Assembly (NCBI GenBank): GCA_023393165.1
Contig: JAEWMJ010000004.1
Span: 62,001-126,000 of the forward strand
Length of the DNA stretch: 64,000 nucleotides
Source of the DNA: Bacillota bacterium
GTDB taxonomy: Bacteria > Bacillota > Clostridia > Christensenellales > Christensenellaceae
Reading direction: 5' to 3'
Every line of letters starts with the position of its first letter. Positions within the stretch are counted from its first letter, which is position 1. Below are positions 17,063 to 24,487 of this stretch, one piece after another. A program made the translations under genes and the position numbers. The notes beneath the pieces were generated by a model. That model was given only the letters and a program-made list of their open reading frames with translations, made no database searches and was not told the DNA's origin.

Positions 17063-17860
17063 TTACTCCGAAAGTTTGGCGGATTTTTGAGTGCAGGCAT
17101 CCACAGCTTTATCCACTATTTCATTCAGGCTGAAATTGTCGAATACGGCCAATGCTTCTATGGTTGTTCCGCCCGGGGAGCATACCTCGCTTATCAGTGT
17201 TTCCAGCGGCTTATCCAATCTTTCAACCATTTCTACCGCGCCCTTCATTGTCTGCAGCGCCAGCGTCAGCGCATCATGAGCGCGCAGATTCTGCTTTATA
17301 CCGGCTTGAACAAGCGCGTTCAAAAAATAATACATATAAGCGGGCCCGCTTCCCGAAATGCCTGTTACGGCATCCATCAGCGAAGCGTCAACCTCCACAA
17401 CTTTGCCCATGTTTTGGAATATGTTTTTTACAAAATTGAATTCTTCTTTCTTAAGGGTACTGGGGACCTCAAATCCCGCAGCACCAACGCCTACCATAAG
17501 AGGCGTATTGGGCATGATGCGCAATACGCGCGCGTCAACCTTGATCATTTTCTTGATTTTTTCAGACCTGACGCCTGCTGCGATGGATATAAATGCGCGC
17601 CCGGGTTGAGTAATCTGGCTTAATACTGTCGGAATAACGTTTGGTTTTACACACAAAAATATGATATCGGACGCTGTTTGCAGTTCTTTGATATCTGAGC
17701 AAATCCATACTTTTTCCGATTCCTTTAAATTTTCGGTTTTTTTAGGGTCCGAATCCAGAATAAAAATATGATTGGATTCCATTAATTTGTTGTCTAAAAT
17801 GCCGCGAATGATCGCATTTGCCATGTTGCCACAGCCGATAAATCCCAAATTGTAACTCAT
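17063..17860 (-). CDS. proC: Pyrroline-5-carboxylate reductase
   Basis: A 265-aa enzyme making the last step of proline synthesis. The NADPH-binding loop is LGFIGCGNMANAIIRG at the N-terminus. The ProC signature near the C-terminus is intact (SGSGPAYMYYFLNALVQAG, then EVCSPGGTTIEAL). Length and motifs are those of a normal ProC. It is followed immediately by rnhA and preceded by the tRNA-Trp promoter region on the opposite strand. Confidence 0.94.
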   Translation of the reverse strand: MSYNLGFIGCGNMANAIIRGILDNKLMESNHIFILDSDPKKTENLKESEKVWICSDIKELQTASDIIFLCVKPNVIPTVLSQITQPGRAFISIAAGVRSEKIKKMIKVDARVLRIMPNTPLMVGVGAAGFEVPSTLKKEEFNFVKNIFQNMGKVVEVDASLMDAVTGISGSGPAYMYYFLNALVQAGIKQNLRAHDALTLALQTMKGAVEMVERLDKPLETLISEVCSPGGTTIEALAVFDNFSLNEIVDKAVDACTQKSAKLSE

Positions 17861-17889
17861 TTTAATTATACTCCATATAATAATTCGTA

Positions 17890-17918
17890 TTGACTAATAA
17901 CGCCAAATTTATTATAAT
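17890..17918 (+). promoter_or_regulatory. tRNA-Trp promoter
   Basis: TTGACT (17890-17895), a 17-bp spacer and TATAAT (17913-17918) sit 29 bp ahead of the tRNA. The match to the housekeeping sigma-A consensus is near perfect. Confidence 0.85.
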
Positions 17919-17947
17919 ATCCAAGGCGTTAAAAAACAAGTTGATTT

Positions 17948-18023
17948 AGGGGAGTAGCTCAATTGGCAGAGCAACGGTCTCCAAAACCGTAGGTTGCGTG
18001 TTCGATTCGCGTCTCCCCTGCCA
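17948..18023 (+). tRNA. tRNA-Trp (CCA anticodon)
   Basis: Acceptor arms AGGGGAG (17948-17954) and CTCCCCT (18013-18019) pair perfectly. The anticodon loop is CTCCAAA with anticodon CCA; the T loop TTCGATT is standard and CCA is encoded. The 3' 45 bases (17979-18023) are repeated at 33663-33707, so this gene is the integration site of the downstream element and is rebuilt by it. Confidence 0.96.
17979..18023 (+). repeat. attL core (45-bp direct repeat, within tRNA-Trp)
   Basis: Identical to 33663-33707, from the anticodon loop to the encoded CCA. Integration at this segment restores a complete tRNA. Confidence 0.92.
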
Positions 18024-18025
18024 GA

Positions 18026-18063
18026 AAAAAGGCTCTACAATGCATAAAGTTGTAGGGCCTTTA
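18026..18063 (+). terminator. Element-borne tRNA terminator
   Basis: AAAGGCTCTACAA and its near-complement TTGTAGGGCCTTT form a stem right after the tRNA. The original host terminator now lies beyond attR (about 33713-33750), so the element supplies a replacement. Confidence 0.7.
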
Positions 18064-18089
18064 ACTTTTAAATATTTCTTATTTCTAGA

Positions 18090-18115
18090 TTTGGACATTA
18101 TTTGGACATTATTAT
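18090..18115 (+). repeat. Integrase arm-type direct repeats, left
   Basis: Two tandem copies of TTTGGACATTA, 67 bp inside attL. The same 26 bp recur at 33525-33550, about 113 bp inside attR, in the same orientation. Paired direct repeats at both ends fit the arm-binding sites of a tyrosine integrase with an N-terminal arm-binding domain. Confidence 0.7.
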
Positions 18116-18119
18116 TTTA

Positions 18120-18440
18120 AGTTGCAAGGTGTCCCCAATTTTGGGGAGTCCTTTTATTTATGGAACCCGGTCATTTTTGACCGCCGTTTGTAGGGGTGCG
18201 GCGTTTTATAGCCCCCTTGCAATGCACCGCAATTGAGTCGCTCCGTCTGCTTTTGTCCCCGTCTGTACCCCTGTGTAACGTTTTGTTACGCCCTTAGACC
18301 TAAGTTGAACTAAGACCTAAGCCCACAAATTTGTTTCGATAAATAAATTGCCCTCCTGAAAAGGAGGGCTACCAGTAAATCGCCAGATTTACCAAAACTG
18401 AAAATTTAATACCGATGATTCGCCAGAATCATCATATCTG
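18120..18440. repeat. Hairpin array A (left end of element)
   Basis: This gene-free stretch holds many short inverted repeats: 18133-18146 (CCCCA, loop ATTT) and 18169-18182 (GGTCA, loop TTTT) of class I; 18300-18314 of class II (loop TGA, one mismatch); 18350-18369 (8-bp stem, GAAA tetraloop); 18375-18392 and 18414-18433 with different stems but the same loop CGCCAG. A 47-bp block at 18186-18232 recurs at 25187-25233. Function unknown. Confidence 0.7.
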
Positions 18441-18488
18441 TATTTTCAATATATATTATTATATGCATTTTGTCAATATAATTTCCGG

Positions 18489-19013
18489 CTATTTTTTACA
18501 AGTTGTGAGATATTCAACCTTTCCAATCAAAGATTGAATGAGATTTTCTTTTCTCCTTAATAAGTTTGTTAATCCAAAAACATTTAATAATTTACAATCA
18601 ATATCATTTAATTCATCTACTAAAGTGCAAGCCTTAGTGAGGATTCTTTCTTTTGCAACCGTTTTAATCTGTCCCAAGTCTATGGCGCCAGTTAATTGTC
18701 TTATATTACCCGTTTCATCTTTATAATTATAAATTCCAATAATCGGTATTTGTATATCAGGTATTGTAACATTGCTATTTGATATAATTGCACAAGTAAA
18801 CACTGGGGAGTTAAAATTATATGAATTTGATTGTAAGACTACGCAGGGTCTAGTTTTATTTTCCTCACTGCCAACATTTTCACCTAAATCAACAAAATAA
18901 ACTTCTCCCCTTTTTACCGTCCATCTCCTTTGGGTCACTTTTCCGACATGATAGTACAGCTTTCTTGAAGACCACCCCAACAGTCTTTGTGTTTTTGATA
19001 ATTCAATATTCAT
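18489..19013 (-). CDS. PemK/MazF-like toxin-fold protein
   Basis: A 174-aa protein with the MazF/PemK barrel start RGEVYFVDLGENVGSEENK (from about residue 35), then TRPCVVLQSN, the usual RNA-cleaving toxin motifs. It carries a 33-residue N-terminal extension (NIELSKTQRLLGWSSRKLYY) that typical MazF lacks. No antitoxin gene is adjacent: upstream is a lipoprotein gene and downstream the hairpin array. GGAG precedes the ATG. It may have lost its antitoxin, use a distant one, or be a non-toxic homologue. Confidence 0.72.
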   Translation of the reverse strand: MNIELSKTQRLLGWSSRKLYYHVGKVTQRRWTVKRGEVYFVDLGENVGSEENKTRPCVVLQSNSYNFNSPVFTCAIISNSNVTIPDIQIPIIGIYNYKDETGNIRQLTGAIDLGQIKTVAKERILTKACTLVDELNDIDCKLLNVFGLTNLLRRKENLIQSLIGKVEYLTTCKK

Positions 19014-19156
19014 GTTTTAGCTCCAATATTCTATTTTGTAGATTATATCATATTTTAGATTTAAATAGTATAATTTCCAGTGATATGATGAGCATTATTA
19101 ATTGAAATCCTATGAAGAATTCTTTTTATAATTTTTTGTTCTCGTTGTGAGTAATG

Positions 19157-19516
19157 TCAGTTAAAATAACTATCTATTCTATCCCATACAAAGTTGCTTG
19201 CCTCTTGATATCCAGCATAATATAGTTCATCAGCGGTTGCTTCAAAATATGATTTTAAATCAAAAAATTTATTCTCATATATAGACTCAACTTCATTAAC
19301 CGCTTCTTTAATTTTTTCTTTAGGAACGTAATCCTCAAAATAGTCTCCTGGATTATCTTCCATAAGACTAATCGTATTTTCTAATTCTTCTACCTTACCC
19401 ACAAGTTCTTCGTTACGGGTTTCCAATTCATAAATATAATCATCCTGAGAAGAATCGCAAGAGAATAATACGAAAGAGATGGCTATACAAATAAAAATGA
19501 TAAATACCTTTTTCAT
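19157..19516 (-). CDS. Small lipoprotein, cargo of the element
   Basis: A 119-aa protein with a signal peptide and lipobox VLFSCDS (Cys about 20). Residues 25-60 form a coiled coil (YELETRNEELVGKVEELEN), followed by an acidic region and a helical tail. No enzymatic motif. GGGGGG precedes the ATG. Function unknown; many satellites and prophages encode small lipoproteins that alter the host surface. Confidence 0.6.
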   Translation of the reverse strand: MKKVFIIFICIAISFVLFSCDSSQDDYIYELETRNEELVGKVEELENTISLMEDNPGDYFEDYVPKEKIKEAVNEVESIYENKFFDLKSYFEATADELYYAGYQEASNFVWDRIDSYFN

Positions 19517-19659
19517 TTACCAATCCCCCCCATTATTTTTTATACAAATGAAAACCCTTTGATTACAGAGATTATCTTATCATAATAATCTAAAAATGTC
19601 TAATAATGTTAATATTAAATCGATTTTAACATCTGCTTCTTTGCCGGGTTCCAAAAAAA

Positions 19660-19681
19660 GAGGGCAAATAAATGCCCTCTA
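19660..19681. terminator. Bidirectional terminator
   Basis: AGAGGGCA and TGCCCTCT form an 8-bp stem around AATAAA, with A-rich sequence on one side. It lies just after the minus-strand gene ending at 19711. Confidence 0.65.
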
Positions 19682-19710
19682 GCTTATATACCTATATGAT
19701 TCTTTTATCT

Positions 19711-20151
19711 TTAGCCGCATTTTCCTAAACGGTTTTCCAGGGCAGCATTGATTTTTATTATATAGTCCGCAACGATCTCTAAATGCCGCATGATTCTATT
19801 GTACTCAATAACCCATTTACCAAGATTCTTATTCCCCTTAAAGTCAATATCAAAACGACAGCCCTTCATTCCGTCTGGAAAAGAATACTCATCCAGTACA
19901 TCCCCGAATATAGCCCAAGCTTTTTTTATATCGTTGTGCAAATCTCTCAACAAATCTTCGTTTCTCACTCGGTATAATTTAAAATCTACCTCCCCCGTTT
20001 GTTCATGTTCTCCGGCTGTGTTCTCGCTTGATTCATCCATGCCGTATTTCTCTATAAAAGCGTTTACGGCCTGTTCCTTTTCTTCCCGCGTATGTGCCTT
20101 TTCCAAGCTGTCTATGATTTCATTAAATTTTTTTTCTTGTTCTGCTGACAT
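19711..20151 (-). CDS. Hypothetical cytosolic protein of the element
   Basis: A 146-aa protein with no signal or membrane segment. Residues 1-50 are charged helices (EKKFNEIIDSLEKAHTREEK) and the rest is mixed, with YSFPDGMKGCRFDIDF in the middle. I do not recognise the family. GGGAGG precedes the ATG. It is read from a consensus promoter (20183-20211) divergent from the small XRE gene at 20326, so it is likely well expressed or tightly repressed. Confidence 0.5.
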   Translation of the reverse strand: MSAEQEKKFNEIIDSLEKAHTREEKEQAVNAFIEKYGMDESSENTAGEHEQTGEVDFKLYRVRNEDLLRDLHNDIKKAWAIFGDVLDEYSFPDGMKGCRFDIDFKGNKNLGKWVIEYNRIMRHLEIVADYIIKINAALENRLGKCG

Positions 20152-20182
20152 TGTTTCTTACCTCCCTGTATTTTATATTTAC

Positions 20183-20294
20183 ATTATATTACGCTTCGCG
20201 TTATGTGTCAATACGTTAAGCGTAATGTTATTACGATTAAAGTAATATATTTTACTGTTCACGTATTGACGTGATACGTATTGCGTATTACAAT
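20183..20294. promoter_or_regulatory. Divergent promoters with shared inverted repeat
   Basis: Minus strand: TTGACA (20206-20211), 17-bp spacer, TATAAT (20183-20188), a perfect consensus. Plus strand: TTGACG (20266-20271), 17-bp spacer, TACAAT (20289-20294). Each -35 region carries one arm of the 10-bp inverted repeat GTCAATACGT / ACGTATTGAC. The XRE protein encoded at 20326 is the natural candidate to bind both. Confidence 0.75.
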
Positions 20295-20325
20295 AGCAAT
20301 ATAAAAAAAACAAGAGGGGTATGAA

Positions 20326-20529
20326 ATGTCAATTAAATTTAATTTAAAAAAATTATTAGCGCTAAAAGAAATGACTCAAAAAGAGTTGTCAGAAATAACC
20401 GGTATTCGTCCACCGACAATCTCGGCTATTTGCAACAACTCAATAAAAGAAGTTCCTGTTGGAGTTATTGAAAAAATATGCAAAGCCCTGGAATGTCAGC
20501 CCGGTGATATCATGGAATATATTTCGTAA
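20326..20529 (+). CDS. Small XRE/Cro-family DNA-binding protein
   Basis: A 67-aa helix-turn-helix protein of the YozG/Cro type: KEMTQKELSEITGIRPPTIS spans the HTH, and CKALECQPGDIMEYI is the typical C-terminal end. It is made of the HTH fold only. GAGGGG precedes the ATG. It is divergent from the gene at 19711 over a shared operator region, which suggests autoregulation and control of its neighbour. Confidence 0.85.
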   Translation: MSIKFNLKKLLALKEMTQKELSEITGIRPPTISAICNNSIKEVPVGVIEKICKALECQPGDIMEYIS

Positions 20530-20547
20530 GAATAAAAAGAATATAAG

Positions 20548-20849
20548 GGTCGCCTGATAGAAGGGATTACTTCGTGGGTGACCCAACGCTTGAACGATTT
20601 AGCTTCCGGTTTCCTGCTGCCAAGCACCAGAGAGTAAAGGCCGGGTTCGTTTACTGCGTTAACCGAAAGACCATTGCTGGCACCCTCGATTGAAACTAGG
20701 GTGCGTTCATCGTCGTCTAGCCTGTTAAGCGCGTCGCTTGGGTTGCCTATATCAAGCGCCTTGCATACATCCGCAGCAATAAACCACGGCTCCCCGTCCT
20801 TTTCGATAACTCTTATGTTGCCGTACTTTTCGTTTTTGAATGTTGTTAC
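20548..20849 (-). pseudogene. Bro-N antirepressor fragment
   Basis: The minus strand encodes FKNEKYGNIRVIEKDGEPWF, then AADVCKALDIGNPSDALNRL and later SFKRWVTHEVIPSIRR. These are hallmarks of the Bro-N domain of phage antirepressors (Ant/BRO). No start codon precedes the first conserved residue; the frame opens just after a stop near 20853. The reading frame runs into unrelated sequence after the final RR and stops at 20496. The C-terminal domain is missing, so this is a remnant, overlapping only the XRE stop codon (20846). Confidence 0.8.
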
Positions 20850-21073
20850 CTTTTATCTATTTCAAGATCGATACCATTTTTAGGGAAAATCCGCGATAAA
20901 TCAGAATAAGGTATATTGAGCCAATCTAGAATTGCATATGCGTCTTTAAGATCAAAATTGCATTCTCCACATGCGCATTTGCATACGTAACTATACGATT
21001 TGTGGATTTTAATTGCCATAGTTTTGAGCGTTTGCCCTCTACGCGCAAGCTCACCACGTAATTCAAGATACAT
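20846..21073 (-). CDS. Small helix-turn-helix protein (Cro-like)
   Basis: A 75-aa protein with LRGELARRGQTLKTMAIKIH and SYSYVCKCACGECNF, resembling an XRE helix-turn-helix with a cysteine-rich turn, then ILDWLNIPYSDLSRIFP as the closing helix. GAGGG precedes the ATG. It lies immediately before the broken antirepressor, an arrangement typical of phage early regions where a Cro-like gene precedes ant. Confidence 0.65.
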   Translation of the reverse strand: MYLELRGELARRGQTLKTMAIKIHKSYSYVCKCACGECNFDLKDAYAILDWLNIPYSDLSRIFPKNGIDLEIDKR

Positions 21074-21096
21074 TTTAATTCCCTCTTTTAGTGTTT

Positions 21097-21699
21097 TTAT
21101 GGATTACACCTTGAACATGGCGTATAACCCTGTGCAATAGCATCATCTTTTGAAATTGGTATCTGGCTTTTACTCAGATATTGACAGCCATCCCTATGAT
21201 ACTTTTCACCCGTCTTAGTAATATAGACCGTCTCTGTTTGTGGTTCTTCCTGGGGCGTTTCCTCTATTACCTGTTCTGGCGTAGGTTTAGGGGTTACTTC
21301 GACGGCTGCTTCGGTGGAACCTAATGTTGGCGGATCACATACCGAACACGGGGTATAACCTTGAGCAATCGCGTCTTCAAGGGATATTTCAATTTGGCTT
21401 TTGCTAAGATACTGGCAACCGTCACGGTGATACTTCTCTCCGGTTTTTGTAATATAAACTGTCTCGGATGTTGGTTCCTGCTCTTGTTCTTCTAAGAGTT
21501 GAGTAGCTTCAGGAGTAGATGTTGCAGAAACCGTAGGCGCGGGCGTAAGTGAGATAGTGGGCGTCGAGCTTGGCGCCGACGTTGCAGTCTGTTCTATTGC
21601 TGCTGTACTGACGGATGCAACCGGCTGCGTGTTACTGCAGCCAAAAAGCATAGAGATGCTTAAAATAACCGATAACAAAATAATAACGGTCTTTTTCAT
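21097..21699 (-). CDS. Lipoprotein with two Ada-like HDGC...CxxC repeats
   Basis: A 200-aa secreted lipoprotein (lipobox MLFGCSN, Cys about 20) followed by a Thr/Ser/Pro-rich linker. Two near-identical modules of about 45 residues follow, each starting VYITKTGEKYHRDGCQYLSK and ending GYTPCSxC. Each carries His, Cys and a CxxC pair, a likely zinc site like that of Ada-type metal-binding modules. The two differ at only a few residues, indicating recent duplication. I take the start at 21699 (AAGGA upstream). The role is unknown; surface binding or a nuclease accessory domain are options. Confidence 0.7.
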   Translation of the reverse strand: MKKTVIILLSVILSISMLFGCSNTQPVASVSTAAIEQTATSAPSSTPTISLTPAPTVSATSTPEATQLLEEQEQEPTSETVYITKTGEKYHRDGCQYLSKSQIEISLEDAIAQGYTPCSVCDPPTLGSTEAAVEVTPKPTPEQVIEETPQEEPQTETVYITKTGEKYHRDGCQYLSKSQIPISKDDAIAQGYTPCSRCNP

Positions 21700-21873
21700 A
21701 GTCGTTCCTTCTTTCATATTAAATTATAAAAATAAGAAGATAACACAAAATTGTTATTATAATATTACCGCTTATGTATTTTTATGTCAATTAAGAAAGA
21801 AAAATATTCTTATTCATAGATATAGGATAAAAGCATATTTCGCCGCAATAATTTTATAAATTTAATTGATGCC

Positions 21874-22281
21874 TTACCATTTGCCCCTAACCCATTTTTT
21901 AAATCGATCTACCATAAACAAATCTACCTTTCCGTTCAAATTACTGTTTTTAACAATTACAGCAGGTGGCATCCTCCCTCTTTCATTATCTGATATAAAA
22001 AATACCATAGATCCATCTAGCCCTTTTGCAACATCACTAATTAATTTTTGAACGTAAGGAATTCCATATTGGGGTTCTCTATTCTTTAATTCACCTTTAA
22101 TCCATTTTTCCAAACGTGCCTTAATTATTATGGTTCGATCTTGTAATGAATGTTCGCTTCTTGATACCATACCTATTGGAATGGAGCCGCTTAAAATAGC
22201 AAATTTTATACACATCGGACTTATACCAAGAATCTTAGAAGCCTCTATGCAAGTCATCGTTTCAACCTTTTCAGCTTTCAT
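21874..22281 (-). CDS. HTH protein, long paralogue of 22297-22485
   Basis: A 135-aa protein. Residues 1-64 (EKVETMTCIEASKILGISP, then QDRTIIIKARLEKWIKGEL) match the 62-aa protein encoded just upstream, residue for residue over most of the length. The extra C-terminal 70 residues (YVQKLISDVAKG, FFISDNERGRMPPAVIV) are unrelated. The shared part looks like an AlpA/excisionase-type winged helix. The pair is probably a tandem duplication with a fused tail. Confidence 0.6.
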   Translation of the reverse strand: MKAEKVETMTCIEASKILGISPMCIKFAILSGSIPIGMVSRSEHSLQDRTIIIKARLEKWIKGELKNREPQYGIPYVQKLISDVAKGLDGSMVFFISDNERGRMPPAVIVKNSNLNGKVDLFMVDRFKKWVRGKW

Positions 22282-22296
22282 AATGAGTACCTCAAA

Positions 22297-22485
22297 TTAT
22301 AATTCTCCGTTAAGCCATTTATAAAATCTGGTTTTAATTATTATAGTGCGATCCTGCGTTGAGTGATCGTTTTTTGCTACCGCACCAACAGGCATTGTAC
22401 CGTTTTTAATTGCCGCCTTTATAATCATTGGGGATGTTTTTAAAACTTTTGCTGCCTCTTGCAACGTAATTGTTTCAACTTCCAT
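22297..22485 (-). CDS. Small HTH/excisionase-like protein
   Basis: A 62-aa protein: VETITLQEAAKVLKTSPMII is the helix-turn-helix, and IIKTRFYKWLNGEL the C-terminal helix. Excisionase (Xis) and AlpA proteins have this size and plan, but no experimental family is evident. GAGGTGG lies before the ATG at 22485. It precedes its longer paralogue by 15 bp and lies head-to-head with the serine recombinase. Confidence 0.6.
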   Translation of the reverse strand: MEVETITLQEAAKVLKTSPMIIKAAIKNGTMPVGAVAKNDHSTQDRTIIIKTRFYKWLNGEL

Positions 22486-22622
22486 ATTCCACCTCATAAA
22501 AATGATTTTTACTTTACTTATATTTTATTTTCATATTCCGACAGCGGCAATAGAACAAAATAATTTAAAGATCAAAATCACTATATTTCCCTGAAAATGT
22601 CTACTCAAGGCATAGTTTGGTA

Positions 22623-22667
22623 TCAATACTCAAAAGTATTGACAACGCATTCTCGGCATGATAGTAT
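22623..22667 (+). promoter_or_regulatory. Promoter and operator of the serine recombinase
   Basis: TTGACA (22639-22644), a 17-bp spacer and TAGTAT (22662-22667) form a good promoter. An 8-bp inverted repeat TCAATACT-CAAA-AGTATTGA (22623-22642) overlaps the -35 box, where a bound repressor would block transcription. Confidence 0.7.
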
Positions 22668-22720
22668 AGCCTTAATTTAAGTGTCATTATTCAGTGTCAT
22701 AAATAGGAGGTTTTTTTATC

Positions 22721-23296
22721 ATGATATATGGGTATTGCAGAGTATCAACCGCAGGTCAGGCAAAGGATGGTAATTCCCTGGAAAGCCAGGAAAAGCAACT
22801 TAAGGAGAACGGCGCACAAGAGATATATAAAGAACATTTCACAGGAACCCGGACAGATAGGCCGGTATTAAAGGAACTTCTCCAAAAGCTGCAGCCGGGC
22901 GACACGATCATATTTACCAAGCTGGACAGGGTTGCAAGGAGCTTAACGCAAGGGAGCGAACTCGTAAATGATCTTATTGGTAAAGGCGTTCGGGTAAACA
23001 TACTTAACATAGGCGTAATGGACAATACCCCGGCAAGTAAGCTTATACGCAACATATTCTTTTCGTTTGCGGAGTTTGAACGCGATATGATAACAGAACG
23101 CACCCAGGAAGGAAAAGCCATAGCCAAAAAGGATCCAAACTTTAAAGAGGGACGACCCAAAAAGTATACGAAAAAACAGATAGAACATGCTATGGAATTG
23201 CTGAAAGAAAAAACCTTTAAACAGGTGGAAGAATTGACGGGCATAAGTAAGAGTACCCTAATACGATCCAAGTACGGGTATACAGGAAGGGTATAA
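22721..23296 (+). CDS. Serine recombinase (resolvase/invertase)
   Basis: A 191-aa small serine recombinase. The nucleophile is Ser9 in YCRVSTAGQ; the catalytic arginine region is FTKLDRVARS; ERDMITERTQEG begins the E-helix. A short C-terminal helix-turn-helix follows (TFKQVEELTGISKSTLIRSK). This size is that of Hin/Gin/Tn3 resolvases, not of large serine integrases. AGGAGG precedes the ATG. It is a second recombinase in an element that already has a tyrosine integrase, and may resolve multimers or invert DNA. Confidence 0.9.
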   Translation: MIYGYCRVSTAGQAKDGNSLESQEKQLKENGAQEIYKEHFTGTRTDRPVLKELLQKLQPGDTIIFTKLDRVARSLTQGSELVNDLIGKGVRVNILNIGVMDNTPASKLIRNIFFSFAEFERDMITERTQEGKAIAKKDPNFKEGRPKKYTKKQIEHAMELLKEKTFKQVEELTGISKSTLIRSKYGYTGRV

Positions 23297-23674
23297 AATT
23301 TCCATTGTTTATATCAAAGTTTGGTCTCCACAATTTTGTGGGGTCCTTTTTATGTCTTACCCCTCAGAATTGATGAAAAAATTAACGACCCCATTTTTGG
23401 GGTGGTTCCATTGGCTGTCCAGAATTGGACTGTCAACCTCCTGAAATATTAGGAGGTTGATTTTAAATATTGGCTCCCCAAAATTGGGGAATCAACTCAA
23501 GCGGTTAACCCTTATTTAAGAAGTTCCGCGCCCGGACTTGGGTTGACTGTCACACGAACGCTTAAAACGCCTTGTAGGGCTTGGCGAAGTCTCATACGGG
23601 CAAATAATCTCATATATGCAACCTTGCTTTTGTATTTCATCCCATGATTGCAACTTTTATATGCTTCTCAGACT
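23297..23674. repeat. Hairpin array B (between recombinase and sigma gene)
   Basis: A gene-free stretch between convergent genes. Perfect class I hairpins: 23328-23341 (CCACA, ATTT), 23388-23403 (ACCCCA, TTTT), 23417-23430 (GTCCA, GAAT), 23475-23490 (TCCCCA, AAAT). A 10-bp stem at 23433-23460 (TCAACCTCCT) has an 8-nt loop. Linker words GGTTGATTTTA and ATTGGCT recur here and in array C. Nothing else is recognisable beyond 23500. Confidence 0.72.
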
Positions 23675-24466
23675 TTATAAAGCCCGTAGAGGCACATTAA
23701 CACTATCGGCTATGGATTTATACCTTTCTTCCCTCTCAAGCCTCATAGCGGCGTATTCTACCGCGCTTGTCCAGGTATCTTTAAAATATGATAGACTTGT
23801 ATGCCGTAAACCAATATAGCTTATATACTCATCCTTTAAAGCTGCAATTTCATGGTTCCTTCTGAGTAAAACAAACGCTTTTTGCGCAAGGCTTTTTACT
23901 GTTTTTAATTCGATGCCCAAATTAAGGGCAGTTACTCTATAAGAATTGTTTTTTAAATATATTTCCTCTATAATTTCACGCTGATTCTGTGGCAGATTTT
24001 TTAAGCCGACATGCACAATATTCTTAATTTCGTCCTGGTATACCCTTTCTAAAGCATTTGTATATTCATCCTCTGCACTTTCGTCTTTGATTATATCCAT
24101 CAATGTACTGTTACCGTCAGGCAAAGGCTCATTAAGGCTCATTGAATTTGTAAGCATATTATTTCGTCCTTTTGATGTTCTGAGCCCTACAAGGGTATGA
24201 AATTCATTTTTCAAGTGAAACCCCATATAAGAGGTAATTTTGTTTTTACCTTTACGTTTAAATACTTCAAGAGCTTTAAGTAATGCAAAATATCCGGTCT
24301 GGTATAAATCGTCAACCTCTACCCCAGCCGCACGGCAACGGCCCGCTTGATTCCTATAGAATTTATATGCCTGGGAATAAACAAAACGCTCCACGCCTTC
24401 CCATAGAACGGGCAATAACGATTCATCCCCGGCGTTTATCTGCCTTGCAAGTTCTTCATTGCTCAA
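23675..24466 (-). CDS. Sigma-70-like RNA polymerase sigma factor
   Basis: A 263-aa protein. Region 2 includes DDLYQTGYFALLKALEVF and ITSYMGFHLKNEF; region 4 is LKNLPQNQREIIEEIYLKNN with a helix-turn-helix (YRVTALNLGIELKTVKSLAQ). About 65 further residues follow. The start is TTG at 24466 with AGGAGG seven bases upstream; the upstream in-frame TTG lies inside a hairpin. It is divergent from host ECF factors and is carried by the element. It lies between hairpin arrays B and C, with a terminator-like palindrome in its leader. Confidence 0.8.
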   Translation of the reverse strand: MSNEELARQINAGDESLLPVLWEGVERFVYSQAYKFYRNQAGRCRAAGVEVDDLYQTGYFALLKALEVFKRKGKNKITSYMGFHLKNEFHTLVGLRTSKGRNNMLTNSMSLNEPLPDGNSTLMDIIKDESAEDEYTNALERVYQDEIKNIVHVGLKNLPQNQREIIEEIYLKNNSYRVTALNLGIELKTVKSLAQKAFVLLRRNHEIAALKDEYISYIGLRHTSLSYFKDTWTSAVEYAAMRLEREERYKSIADSVNVPLRAL

Positions 24467-24487
24467 AGTGTTACCTCCTAAAAATAA

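Noticed and set aside
22721..23296. Serine recombinase as the element's integrase
   Set aside because: Too short (191 aa) and far from either att site, whereas the tyrosine integrase lies beside attR and the target is a tRNA 3' end.
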